This document shows, piece by piece, positions 39,901-45,000 of a stretch of 64,000 nt of DNA. The notes under the pieces are model-generated. The model did no database searches and had not been told where the DNA came from. It saw only the letters and a list, made by a program, of their open reading frames with translations. The position numbers and the translations under genes were made by a program. Within the stretch, counting starts at the first letter, position 1. Each line of letters begins with the position of its first letter. Source of the stretch: Catonia carolina (Eukaryota > Arthropoda > Insecta > Hemiptera > Achilidae); assembly GCA_035578175.1 (NCBI GenBank), contig JAQMRL010000005.1, positions 59,253,722 through 59,317,721 on the forward strand, written 5' to 3'.

Positions 39901-41416
39901 ATTCTGTTCATGAGCGTCTGCAGTCCTTCTATTGAATCCGCAAAAACAATTGTATCATCCGCATACCGCAAGTTGTTAAGCCTGAGTCCATTAACTAAAA
40001 TGCCCTCCTCTAAGTTTTGTAGAGCCTCTCGAACAGGTTGACTGCCACGGCTAAAAAATACGAACTTGCCAATTCTGCTGCGAGAGGTCCAGAAGCCTCT
40101 CACAAGATCTTGCCAATTCTGCTGCGAGAGGTTGCTGGACCTCTCACAACAGCTGGTTGTTTCAAGTTGTGCAATTCCTGTAAATTTGTGTTGAACGTGG
40201 GTTATATTATAATCATTTCACTCAGAATTATATGAACAATTTGTAAATGCTCCTAGCAAAGAAAAATAATATTTACTGCAACAGGTACAAGCAAAAAAAA
40301 TCTGATGTATACTATTTTTAACCAAATAAGATATTTTCTTGTTGTAATAGTTGGCAATACCAAAAATTTCTGTGATTCCCTCTATCCTTCCTTATACCTA
40401 CTTGTTTAAATTACATCCATCGATGATGTATAGTAAGAGTCCACCCCTGCGTTAAAACCTTAGTTTCTATCTACTCAACAATTGGTTCTGTCTGGTTGTT
40501 TTTGTTATTAGTAGAGTATTAATGAGAATAGTGTAAATAGAAAACTCTTTCTATTACATTTCTATTACAGTTATCTTACCGTTTTCAATAAAATTCACTT
40601 TTCAAAGTATATTTTACTAAATTCTGTTCTAATGTGCTCATAAATTATTTTGCAAAAGCTTTTATACTCTCCACTGCCGTGAGAGGTTCATAAACCTCTC
40701 AAATATCTATAGATATAATTCCTGAATTAAATCAAGTTATAACTTTTTAAATAAATTTTCAATTGTTTTTTTTTTTTTGGTTTAACGTCCGACTGTTTTG
40801 CAATTACTGCTAATGCAGACGGTGAAGGATGAAATGATTTTGTAACATATGAAAATATGCCGTGCCTGAATGGGATTCGAACCCAAGACCGCATGATGAG
40901 AGGCGAGCACGTTACCAACTACGCAAATGCGGCCGGCTTTTTCAATGATAACACATCAATTTAGTTAGGAAAAAAGTATAAAAAATATGCAGCAGAATTG
41001 GATGGTACAATATACTTTTAACTTAGCGTTTCTAGAAGAGCATGGTGAGAGGCCCTCGGACCTCTCATGGCAGTCAACCTGTTTTAAAATTAACAAAATA
41101 CACTTTATATTTATATTATGCACTCAAAGAACTTTAAATATATTCTACTGAACATTTTGATTGCACAACTTTTAACCCTCCACAATGAAACACAACAATA
41201 AATTCACTTTTTAGAATAAATCACTCTTGTTGCAAAAACTGACCGTTTCAAACTGAAAAATAGGGATGTTTTTCTGAATTACATCAAAAATATTATAGGT
41301 TAGCTTCATAACCTCAATTTGTTATAAACTAAGCAATTACAATGTAACAAAATAAAACATTAGTAACAAAAAATTAATATCCTATAAAATACTTACATCT
41401 CTTTTAACTGTGCCAT
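11173..41416 (-). CDS. TBL3: TBL3/UTP13, WD40 protein of the SSU processome (15 coding exons, complete)
   Basis: Coding exons, 5' to 3': 41397-41416, 37504-37555, 35644-35872, 28337-28517, 26876-27046, 25260-25435, 21517-21716, 20622-20825, 18684-18867, 17310-17431, 16233-16391, 14841-15006, 13584-13808, 12737-12864, 11173-11352. They total 2397 nt, 798 codons plus stop, close to the roughly 800 residues usual for this family. Every intron is GT-AG and each junction phase agrees. The start is the ATG in GCCATGG, a good Kozak context. WD40 blades run from about residue 20 to 645; the strongest, residues about 485-645, include HDKDINSVCISPNDKIIATG and SADSTIKLW. Residues about 655-795 match the Utp13 C-terminal domain, with YTERHF near 770. 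The family works in the nucleolus in the UTP-B subcomplex during 18S pre-rRNA processing. No stop or frameshift was found despite many intronic transposons. Confidence 0.95.
11745..12240 (-). mobile_element. Penelope-like element 3' part with GIY-YIG domain
   Basis: A 67-codon open stretch at 12032-12232 (minus) encodes CGNKDCDMFYIGMTTHNF, then RFKEHERAY and NYANHVKDSGHNF. This is the pattern of the GIY-YIG endonuclease domain of Penelope-like elements: C-x-x-C-D-x-x-YIG, the R-x-x-EH motif and the terminal N/H block. Downstream at about 11775-11810 is a GGTGGTACCACC palindrome seen also at 25550 (GGTGGATCCACC), typical of terminal repeats of these elements. The reverse transcriptase part is missing. 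It lies in TBL3 intron 14 in the sense orientation. Confidence 0.75.
12497..12640 (+). mobile_element. SINE family 1, diverged copy
   Basis: It matches 3163-3342 in the tRNA-like head (GCTGGTGTAGTG), box B (GGTTCAATTCC, one change) and body, but the A tail is short and mutated. It is in TBL3 intron 14, antisense. Confidence 0.75.
12737..12864 (-). CDS. TBL3: TBL3 coding exon 14
   Basis: Encodes residues 697-739 of the Utp13 domain (VQRDKREGLEKAINELDVSQ and after). The donor is GTAAGT at 12731-12736. Confidence 0.92.
13030..13520 (-). repeat. R2 repeat copy, internally deleted
   Basis: This is a reverse-oriented match to 52195-53170 with about half the middle missing. It ends about 60 bases from TBL3 exon 13 in intron 13. 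Confidence 0.7.
13584..13808 (-). CDS. TBL3: TBL3 coding exon 13
   Basis: Encodes residues 622-696 and one base of codon 697. It finishes the last WD40 blade (GGSDSKLLVWKDVTEE) and starts the helical Utp13 C-terminal domain (QEQELSNLIHNDQLLSALKL). Confidence 0.95.
13921..14556 (+). mobile_element. LINE-B 3' part, copy 3
   Basis: An open frame (13924-14334) encodes the C-terminal region of a LINE protein: YKAVLRSHTMYGSETLFSID, an IRKIERRILRTC block and HILRTPENRLLRKIV. Beyond 14334 the frame is broken, and the 3' end is a GACTAAAGTGATCC box with AATAAACTAAAAAAA. It lies in TBL3 intron 12, antisense to the gene. Confidence 0.8.
14841..15006 (-). CDS. TBL3: TBL3 coding exon 12
   Basis: Encodes residues 567-621 and one base of codon 622: TFEGHESSVL, SGGGDGLVKIWCIKTSECL and the EHDGKIWALV start of the last blade. 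Confidence 0.95.
15085..15432 (+). mobile_element. Probable long tRNA-derived SINE, family 3
   Basis: The start ACCCACTGGGTTGGTC and a box-B-like GGTTCAAATAC at about 15170 resemble a pol III head; an A-rich end follows at 15410-15432. Only one copy is present, so the family is inferred from structure alone. Confidence 0.5.
15640..15802 (-). mobile_element. tRNA-derived SINE, family 2, copy 1
   Basis: On the minus strand it has a box A (around TAGTTGGTAACGTGC) and box B (GAGTTCGAATCTC, 15743-15755), followed by a body identical in layout to the copy at 40766-40938. It is next to the CTAG-rich MITE. Confidence 0.8.
15808..16172. mobile_element. CTAG-dense MITE with imperfect terminal inverted repeats
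   Basis: The outer 45 bases on each side are imperfect inverted repeats: CCAATTCTCATGATGCTAGT on the left, CCTATTCCCACGACTTTAGT read inward from the right. The interior carries 17 CTAG tetramers between 15830 and 16129, mostly as GCTAGT or ACTAGC, so it folds in many ways. No coding. The GGCCTATTC-type end resembles PIF/Harbinger elements, but the target duplication was not clear. Confidence 0.65.
16233..16391 (-). CDS. TBL3: TBL3 coding exon 11
   Basis: Encodes residues 514-566 in phase 0 at both ends: LWDANDLSLIGTLRGHRRG, the FSPVDQVLMTASAD core, and IKLWSLSDLSCLK. This is the best conserved WD40 blade of the protein. Confidence 0.95.
16465..16852 (+). mobile_element. piggyBac-like 5' end with truncated transposase start
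   Basis: A left end starting TAACCCTTACTGAGCGG is followed by a leader and an ATG at 16733. The 39-codon frame (MASTSNLNENEIRKCLHDDD onward, stop at 16850-16852) is acidic and resembles the N terminus of piggyBac-derived transposases. The catalytic part is absent. It lies in TBL3 intron 10, antisense. Confidence 0.5.
17020..17296 (-). repeat. R2 repeat copy, end fragment
   Basis: It matches the first 250 bases of the 52195 copy in reverse, with a CT-rich microsatellite around 17125-17165. The outer end stops about 15 bases from the exon 10 donor. Confidence 0.65.
17310..17431 (-). CDS. TBL3: TBL3 coding exon 10
   Basis: Encodes residues 473-513, including the highly conserved HDKDINSVCISPNDKIIATG block. 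The donor is GTTAGT. A reverse copy of repeat R2 ends only about 15 bases into the intron. Confidence 0.95.
17530..18512 (+). mobile_element. LINE-B 3' part, copy 4, with internal insertion
   Basis: The piece at 17530-17600 reads FLGHLIRTPRNRLSKRFIEK, matching copy 3. The piece at 18250-18512 matches the tail of copies 1 and 2 and ends with GACTAAAGTGGTCC and ATAAAAGTTAAAA. Between them, about 17605-18250 is an insertion with imperfect inverted ends (CTCACACCGGTGA and, inverted, CTCCCACCAGTGA). It lies in TBL3 intron 9, antisense. Confidence 0.65.
18684..18867 (-). CDS. TBL3: TBL3 coding exon 9
   Basis: Encodes residues 412-472 and one base of codon 473. DNSIRVWLLD completes the blade begun in exon 8, and SSDTTIKTWTVPETF is the next blade edge. 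The donor is GTAAGA. Confidence 0.93.
18935..19150 (-). mobile_element. mariner transposase C-terminal fragment, family M3
   Basis: The minus strand reads LKEGVSEWLNNFAATEYAEG, then KLVKQYKCLNLFGD, the usual mariner C terminus, with frame breaks. A second copy is at 53165-53415. Confidence 0.65.
19219..19588 (-). mobile_element. mariner 3' half, family M1
   Basis: A clean open frame on the minus strand encodes the second and third catalytic regions of a mariner transposase: LYQDNAPAHS, then YSPDLAPCDFYLFPKVKSAL with the DD34D spacing, then an EDDFQHCFQQWKIHLERC tail. The end at 19219 has the GGAGTGGCTATTAAATAACG terminus after a TA. The 5' half is absent; another transposon begins exactly at 19589. 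The same family forms the foldback element at 49511-50434. Confidence 0.8.
19589..20307 (+). mobile_element. DNA transposon with about 60-bp TIRs and decayed DDE transposase
   Basis: AACTCCCTAGTTTC at 19589 starts an inverted repeat of about 60 bases matched inward from 20307. Inside, the plus strand holds LLPQMDDIEVEKGLMLFLQDGAP, then RRWIGQEGPISRSPRSPDLL, matching the second D and the SPDLTP block of an IS630/Tc1-type DDE transposase. A pure GT repeat (19903-19929) falls between them. Flanked on the left by a mariner remnant and set in TBL3 intron 8. Confidence 0.65.
20622..20825 (-). CDS. TBL3: TBL3 coding exon 8
   Basis: Encodes residues 344-411 exactly in phase 0 at both ends: the LIGYSDEIFDIVLLG strand, NIQLYTSSSM, and the GHTDLVICLAV start of the next blade. 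Confidence 0.93.
20937..21380 (-). mobile_element. mariner family M2 end fragment
   Basis: The right end (21240-21380) is an inverted copy of the left end of the element at 21906, including ATTACTTTTCAATACGCCCT. No transposase was seen. It lies in TBL3 intron 7. Confidence 0.6.
21517..21716 (-). CDS. TBL3: TBL3 coding exon 7
   Basis: Encodes residues 277-343, with GLLKVWDINQAKEL and the SSDHNAVVLNT blade. The donor is GTTTGT. Intron 6 before it is 3.5 kb and holds a mariner and a TTAA element. Confidence 0.93.
21906..23151 (+). mobile_element. mariner, family M2, near full length but decayed
   Basis: Both ends are bounded by TA. The left terminus is CGAGGGCGTATTGAAAAGTA and the right, read inward, CGAGGGTGTATTGAAAAGTA. 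Around 22725-23030 the plus strand reads LHDNTHPHTSLKIHTALEKL, then HPPYSPHLA, FFLFLKLKKHLKG, the mariner second and third catalytic blocks. The final D of the triad is changed. The part 22140-22690 is GC-richer and does not look like mariner, so it is probably a nested insertion. It lies in TBL3 intron 6. Confidence 0.75.
23165..23330 (+). repeat. R2 end fragment and Penelope-type terminal piece
   Basis: 23165-23270 matches the 3' end of R2 (GGCAACAGAAAGTCATGTGA, then TTTCACACCAGA). 23290-23320 (GGTGTATCCACAATCATCAG) resembles the Penelope terminal piece at 25550. The latter is cut by the TTAA element. Confidence 0.45.
23331..24251. mobile_element. 921-bp nonautonomous transposon with TTAA target duplication
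   Basis: Perfect 14-bp inverted ends GGGGGGAGTCTACC (23331-23344 and, inverted, 24238-24251) are each flanked by TTAA. TTAA duplication is used by the piggyBac and Kolobok superfamilies. The interior is AT-rich and noncoding. Confidence 0.8.
24252..25259. other. TBL3 intron 6 remainder, nothing recognised
   Basis: AT-rich intronic DNA with no repeat shared inside the window and no protein-like frame. Confidence 0.45.
25260..25435 (-). CDS. TBL3: TBL3 coding exon 6
   Basis: Encodes residues 218-276 plus one base of codon 277. CSRDKAFIVWNIETGQSLRT is a complete blade edge, followed by the VPVYESLEAV segment shared by this family. A large inverted repeat lies 20-340 bases upstream of its acceptor. 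Confidence 0.93.
25455..25775. repeat. Inverted repeat (about 90-bp arms) beside TBL3 exon 6
   Basis: 25455-25545 and 25683-25773 are near-perfect inverted copies, spaced by about 140 bases that contain a GGTGGATCCACC palindrome. The left arm starts 20 bases from the exon 6 acceptor. The palindrome and TTCGGTGGATCCACCATCAT string suggest the terminal repeats of a Penelope-like element. Confidence 0.7.
26322..26420 (+). mobile_element. pogo-like terminal fragment
   Basis: CAGTCAATTCCAGATAATTG after TA resembles pogo/Tigger ends. No partner end was found, so this is a solo remnant in TBL3 intron 5. The rest of that intron holds nothing recognised. Confidence 0.35.
26876..27046 (-). CDS. TBL3: TBL3 coding exon 5
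   Basis: Encodes residues 161-217 and two bases of codon 218, with the blade core GVADDAVIKAWNFETG and the next strand start FKGHFSKVTGL. The acceptor is TTTTTTCAG and the donor GTAAAG. Confidence 0.93.
27120..27330. repeat. Unassigned repeat with GAT microsatellite
   Basis: A GATGATGATGATGATGATG run at about 27163-27182 sits inside a less AT-rich segment (CCGGCCTGCTGGAAGGATAC) that looks like the tail of a retroelement. It lies in TBL3 intron 4. Confidence 0.35.
27574..28020 (-). mobile_element. LINE reverse transcriptase C-terminal fragment
   Basis: A 139-codon frame (27574-27993) ends with LLTVPSLYIFEVIVYVKKN, HNHYTRNRIDYY, then GRKYINKLPQGLKNC and FKKKLKQYLIDETFYSVHEF. This is the conserved C terminus of a common animal LINE reverse transcriptase group. 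Catalytic motifs are upstream of what remains. It is in TBL3 intron 4, sense orientation. Confidence 0.75.
28337..28517 (-). CDS. TBL3: TBL3 coding exon 4
   Basis: Encodes residues 101-160 plus two bases of codon 161, with the WD40 core LATGATDASIRLWDL. It lies 7.1 kb from exon 3 because intron 3 holds a Ty3/gypsy element. The acceptor is TTTTTACAG and the donor GTAATT. Confidence 0.93.
28704..29205 (-). repeat. 3' LTR of the gypsy element
   Basis: This LTR is 502 bp. In plus orientation it begins TGTCCCAGG and ends ATTACA. Read beside the other LTR, one difference was seen (A for G at about position 429 of the repeat, near 29132). Confidence 0.95.
29206..29223 (-). other. Polypurine tract, mostly poly-G
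   Basis: On the minus strand thirteen G are followed by AAGAT directly before the 3' LTR. Polypurine tracts normally mix A and G, so a pure G run is unusual. Confidence 0.6.
29488..31677 (-). pseudogene. gypsy pol, second part (RT palm, RNase H, integrase)
   Basis: The frame is open from the frameshift at about 31680 to the stop at 29488; the first ATG in it is at 31578. YMDDILIYS is the reverse transcriptase catalytic box. TDASDTGLGAVLL and ETDNQALTWLL belong to RNase H. The integrase has an N-terminal zinc site (GGHLGVDKT through ACTTCQRSKP) and the catalytic region with FIDTVG, VTDNAKNF and ERLNRNLRSI. A basic C-terminal tail ends at EHISNLKKVT. No further damage was seen here. Confidence 0.92.
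31626..32617 (-). pseudogene. gypsy pol, first part (protease, start of RT)
   Basis: This frame is entered from gag by a -1 shift and shows the retroviral-type aspartic protease motif LIDSGSTHNI, then the RT fingers (KVIRESVSPYSSPAFLIPKP and RLVVDYRRVN, then FSTLDLAQAYHQIPL). It leaves the correct frame at an A4 run (31678-31681), where one base is missing relative to the frame needed, and stops at 31626-31628. Confidence 0.9.
32615..34084 (-). CDS. gypsy gag with in-frame SINE insertion
   Basis: There are 489 codons from ATG 34082-34084 to the TAA at 32615-32617. The C terminus has one CCHC zinc knuckle (CFYCHKLGHIKRNC), the nucleocapsid mark. Near the N terminus about 32 residues, including a Lys run, come from a SINE tail that kept the frame. 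Whether the product still assembles is unknown. Confidence 0.88.
32618..32624 (-). promoter_or_regulatory. -1 ribosomal frameshift slippery site at the gag end
   Basis: A AAA AAC is read with zero-frame codons AAA AAC directly before the gag stop TAA. Shifting back by one gives exactly the pol frame. This matches the X XXY YYZ rule for programmed -1 frameshifting. Confidence 0.75.
33917..33998 (-). mobile_element. SINE family 2 fragment inside gag
   Basis: A T tract and GGTTTAACGTCCGACTG match the 3' end of the SINE at 40766-40938. Its 14-bp target duplication GTGCTTTTTCGTAT is at 33903-33916 and 33999-34012. The fragment is 5' truncated and lacks the tRNA head. Confidence 0.9.
34408..34425 (-). 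other. gypsy primer binding site
   Basis: TGGTGCCGTGACCAGGAT on the minus strand begins six bases inside the 5' LTR. Its first 12 bases complement the 3' end of a tRNA with acceptor strand GCCGTGA, as in animal tRNA-His; the remaining bases are less certain. Confidence 0.6.
34432..34933 (-). repeat. 5' LTR of the gypsy element
   Basis: 502 bp, the partner of 28704-29205. Together they place the insertion as recent on an evolutionary scale. Confidence 0.95.
34934..34996 (-). repeat. Duplicate of the exon 3 donor region, gypsy-split
   Basis: With 28680-28703 this forms a copy of 35575-35655 that reaches across the exon 3 donor (TATGGAAAGGTACAAATTC in minus sense). The gypsy element inserted into this copy, leaving it in two parts. 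Confidence 0.75.
35035..35165 (+). pseudogene. mariner transposase fragment
   Basis: The plus strand holds ITGDET, then ESESK and QSFEWKHLNSPKK, the first catalytic D region of mariner transposases. It is short and broken. Confidence 0.55.
35165..35425 (-). repeat. R2 repeat copy, end fragment
   Basis: It matches the 5' portion of the 52195 copy in reverse, including the CACACAGACCCATCGGTGAA area. Confidence 0.6.
35644..35872 (-). CDS. TBL3: TBL3 coding exon 3
   Basis: Encodes residues 25-100 and one base of codon 101: the first blade (around LFQCGAKVHVVDIDQG), then an acidic insert at residues 56-71 (EEEENKRSADDDIEED), then the start of the second blade. The donor GTACAA is weak, and its surroundings are duplicated about 660 bases downstream in the intron. 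Confidence 0.93.
35873..36599. other. TBL3 intron 2 part, nothing firmly assigned
   Basis: The segment 36125-36380 is less AT-rich and ends in an A tract, so it may be an unrecognised SINE. No box B was found. Confidence 0.35.
36600..37310 (-). mobile_element. LINE reverse transcriptase C-terminal part
   Basis: Two open pieces (36900-37298 and 36595-36843) read in order FGFRISIYKTKIMNFKGKYP, SHFRYLDCD, LSKFQRICGTINR, VIVYGNDAW, AEMRIL, then RQQIERMSDHRIPKLVHWY. This is the order of the thumb and C-terminal region of a common insect LINE family. A CTT microsatellite (36615-36636) forms the tail. The catalytic YxDD box is missing. It lies in TBL3 intron 1/2 boundary region, within intron 2, sense orientation. 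Confidence 0.8.
37504..37555 (-). CDS. TBL3: TBL3 coding exon 2
   Basis: Encodes residues 7-24 (IYKVKKSQSAFYTGGAVA), the N-terminal strand before the first WD40 blade. It is preceded by a T-rich tract ending in TTTACAG and followed by GTAAGT. The FYTGG block is typical of TBL3 N termini. Confidence 0.9.
37677..39066. mobile_element. Possible mariner-related element with nested MITE
   Basis: CGAGGCGTGTTCAGAAGTAA after TA on the left and an inverted GAGGTGTGTCCAGAAAGTGA on the right could be its two ends. The right boundary lacks a clean TA. No transposase was found and other repeats fill the inside. Confidence 0.35.
38208..38918. mobile_element. MITE with CCTCTAGAATCAAAACCC ends
   Basis: The left CCTCTAGAATCAAAACCC is matched inverted at about 38898-38917. 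The motif AAAACCCACCA and close variants recur inside (near 38370, 38410, 38696). It lies in TBL3 intron 1 and has no coding. Confidence 0.6.
39178..40031 (-). mobile_element. 5'-truncated LINE insertion with intact RT C-terminal frame
   Basis: It is flanked by 12-bp duplications AACAGGTTGACT (39166-39177 and 40032-40043). The frame runs to the stop at 39195 without a break and has the catalytic RYADDTIVFAD box, then NTSKTKFMVVSK, YEYLGTVI, VLLYGVESWTL and a C-terminal KARKLQYLGHIMRN segment. A TTC-rich tail is at the 3' end. The target was the left end of the TTAA element. The frame upstream of about 40030 is not LINE. Confidence 0.88.
40766..40938 (-). mobile_element. tRNA-derived SINE, family 2, full copy
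   Basis: Minus strand: box A GCGTAGTTGGTAACGTGC (40907-40924), box B GGGTTCGAATCCC (40872-40884), body, then an A tail (T tract at 40766-40778). Short duplications TTTTCAAT flank it (40756-40763 and 40939-40946). Other copies: 15640-15802 and the fragment in gag. Confidence 0.88.
41397..41416 (-). CDS. TBL3: TBL3 coding exon 1
   Basis: Encodes residues 1-6 (MAQLKE) and two bases of codon 7. The donor is GTAAGT at 41391-41396. Only 20 coding bases are present, so the start rests on the Kozak match GCCATGG and on the in-frame join to exon 2. Confidence 0.85.
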
Positions 41417-41968
41417 GGCGAAACAATTTAAGAATGAATCTTATAAAACACTAATGAAATGAATAATATTAAATCATATTATTTACGTGAAAACACATGG
41501 TTTGAAATCAATGGCTTATTCACACAAACAATCGATTAATATACGGAGATCGATACAGTTCAAATTAATGTCGATTTTTATCTACGATCGACTAATGAAT
41601 GTACTATGAAGTCGGACAAGAGAACAATCTACAATCCGTTTTATATTATAAAAAATAAACTTGAATTATTTTAACAAACTTGTATCATTACAAAAAAGTA
41701 GTTTTATGGTGGAAAAACTGTATTCACAATTTTCTTTAGCTATAACTTAAAATTATTATTGTAATTCCGTTTTTTCATTGTAATAATAAAAAATGTTAAC
41801 CATACGTAATTTTTTTTGTCCAATTTTGTTTTCTGAACGTTGGCAAGCTTGTTTACCATTCGGCTGTTTCCGTCTTGCTACACAATTTGCTACGTTTGAT
41901 GTTCATTGATTTTTGAGAATTGATTACAATACCTTATCTTGGAGTATCGTGAACGAATTTAATTCAGG
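41417..41968. promoter_or_regulatory. Bidirectional promoter region of TBL3 and LUC7L
   Basis: The 552 bases separate two divergent start codons. There is no TATA box at a sensible distance. A cluster of ATCGAT-related motifs (AATCGAT at 41530, ATCGATA at 41549, TACGATCGAC near 41583) resembles the DRE/DREF motif of insect housekeeping promoters. Both 5' UTRs must lie here unless upstream noncoding exons exist. Confidence 0.6.
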
Positions 41969-42029
41969 ATGACGGCCCATGATCAAATGCGGGCTATGCT
42001 TGATCAACTAATGGGTACAGGCCGAAATG
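41969..42029 (+). CDS. LUC7L: LUC7L coding exon 1
   Basis: 20 codons and one base. The ATG follows TTCAGG, a moderate start context, and matches the known N terminus of the family, which fixes the start. Confidence 0.9.
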
Positions 42030-45000
42030 GTGAGTACTTTAAAAGTTAATTCGATAATTATCTGTCGACAGTAAACTACTATAATGGCGTCTTTTGTCGG
42101 TTATCAAAAGTGACCTTAGTAAATTTTTAAAATCGTCTAATTTACAAAATGTTGTAACATTTTTATGTTTCATTATCAATTCTTAAAAAAATTGGTATTC
42201 ATAAAAATTAGTTATGTAAATTTACAGTAGTTTAATCGTGAATGTACTTCATTCCGTTAACCTAGTTTGCTTCGGCAAAAGTAGCTACGGTGTCTTAATA
42301 TCCATTTTGACACCTGAGCAGCTTGATGTGTACTGATTTAATTTGAATTAATTATTCATATTTACTTTAACTATCTGTATCTTATTTACAGCGGTGTATT
42401 GGGTTTATAATGGGATCATATCCTAACTTTTTTAATTGTATTGATTTTGTTGGGTTAAGTTAAGTAATTATTTGTAAAACTATAATACATAATTTAAATA
42501 AATATATACTATTGGCCTCTTTTAGCGATAAAGTATCAAATAAATTATTGTTTATTATTGTATAAATATCATTTGGAGAGATGTGGCAGTGTCTTTTTAA
42601 AGCTTTTTGGTCTGACTATTTGACTTAAGTAGAAGATTTCTTAATGAAATCGGCAAAATTCCATCTTTTCTTCTATTTAAAGTTTTTGAAATGTCTAAAT
42701 AGGGATAGCATGTATTAAATTTAAATTGATGTTGTGGTGCTAAGATTGCTGATCTAAAAGTCTAAAAGTAAAATCTCATTAGTCAATGTTTTCCTGCGGT
42801 CTATTATTCTTATTTAATTCACATCACCTCATAAAACACACAATTTATTCCCTTAACTTTTTCTAGAATTATCACAAACTAAACTACTTTTATTCGCAAT
42901 GTGTAAGGGTAAGCTGTCTGCACAGACCAAATCATAATTAGTAAACTCTCACCAAGGGCCGCACAGAAAAATTGCAAAATATGATCAATAATATATCATA
43001 TATTGAGTATAATTTCAAAAAGTTAATACACTGTCAGATAAATAAAAAAAGGTTGGGAAACCTGTATTCCTCATGGTCTACCAAAACGAGTGTTCTTGGA
43101 AGAGGCCACGTGTATTGCATGTAATCCTCACGTATTGTGCGGTTCCAAGCTCCGTGTAGTTGCAGGGTGAAGGGTACGGGTGAGGTATAATGAATGAGTG
43201 ATGCATGCTGGGAGAACGATTGTTGTATTACTCTTGATACAAAACATTCGTTTTTAAACTTTTCTTATTTAACATATTTGTTTGTATTTATTACATTTAT
43301 TTATTTATTTACATATTTTGTTATAAATTAGCAAGTTAAATATTATGAATACGACCAAGTTAATAACCCGGTAGTTATTTGTTAAATTAATGCGCCGGAT
43401 GATAAGAACATGTTTTTAGTTTAGTTAGTACACATTACCACTACAAATGCATCAGCTACTACTAACTCATTCATTCTCCCACTGCTATAACAACGCACTG
43501 CATTCCTTCCAACTACACGGTGCTGGGACTCTAGCAATACATTAGTATAGTCACAAGTTTGCCCTTGTTTGCAACGAGGGGTAAAGGGAGAAAAGCAACA
43601 GTGCGCATGCGCGACTCCTTTAATTTCAGTATAACAAACATAACAACTTATACTGTAGTCAGAGCATATACAGTATATCGCGGAACCTTTTGTAGGTTAA
43701 CTGTACGAATATAACTTTGTTACCTTAAACACAAATGTCGGTTTCTTGAAAACGTGGTCGAACTATTCACAGTGCTGAACGCAATGTAATAAATTAAAGT
43801 TTAAAGTTTGTTTAGTAGACATAAATGCCTATTCGTGCCTCTTTACAAAAGCCGTGAGTGAACGGTTAACTACTGTGATGTTTCTCTTCGCACAATTCGA
43901 AAAATAAAGAAGAAAATTAAGGACGTTAAGAAGCTGTTCTTTAACAGTTTTGTTGACACCTGGTAAAAAAAGAAAACGGTAACTTAAATACTTTTTGTGC
44001 TTCAAAATATGCTAACAAATAGAACCACTTTTAGAGAGAAAAACAAAAATTAAACCGTTCTATAAATATTAAAACTTGATTTATTTACAGCTATATTGGT
44101 TTTTTTAGTTCATTTTTTCAAAGTTGCATTCACAACTCTATTATTAGGGACTGAATGGGATTTAACTTGGGGAAATTTCCAGACCATAGCCGGGAATCAA
44201 ACCTGGGACCGCCGTAGTGCGCTACCACTACGCTACGTAGGTGGCCTAATTTTATTGTATTACACTAAAAATACACATTTATAAAACCTATTTACAACTA
44301 AAATGATATCATTATATTATAATAGTGATAATATATAATAATAATATATATAATACTTTCATTATCATTCAATGACATGTTGCAAAACGACAAACAACAC
44401 AAGCGTTATAGAAACACAAATTGTTGGTTGTAAACATGCTTAGTAAAAATACGTTAAAATAGCTACTGACAGGAAATAAAACTTTCAATAAGCTCTTTAG
44501 TGGTGTATTTTATAACTAATACTTAAAAATAATGTTTGTAACACAAGAAATGCTGTCCATAGAAGTTCAATTACTTAATACAATGCAGGGAATCCGAAGA
44601 CGTCAAATGACGGGATCTGCAAAACAGGAAAGTTTCGTGACTATGTCAATTGACGGGATAAGCAGTGAAAGTGTTAAAAAAAACACGAATATGAACAAAT
44701 TAACATTTTTTTTCTCTTTAATTCTTTATTTACAACTGTAAAATTTAACAACAAGCAAATGTGATGAATTATGATAATAATGTAAATGACATGATAAGCA
44801 TGAGAGGGGTAGAGCCCCCATTGGTGCCTCCCCAGGAATGAAATTTGTATATCAAATTAGCAGGTCTCTACTCCAGCGTCTTTTAAGGTGTCTAGGGGGA
44901 TTATCAGGTAAATGGAAGGTGGAAAGTGAACGCACCAGGGGTTCTCGTGTTCGTGTGACTTGTCGTGAAAGCGTTTGTATAGGTATTCGATGGAATTTTG

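Larger units (their letters stand above)
39168..41081. mobile_element. TTAA-type transposon split by a LINE and a SINE
   Basis: CAGGTTGACTGCCATG ends in inverted orientation (right end 41066-41081; left end split by the LINE, at 39168 and 40034) define the element. TTAA precedes the left end at 39164-39167; on the right TTAA is two bases out. The interior has small palindromes such as GAGAGGTCCAGAAGCCTCTC. A related end at 46066-46079 is followed directly by TTAA. It lies in TBL3 intron 1; the right end is about 315 bases from the exon 1 donor. Confidence 0.65.
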
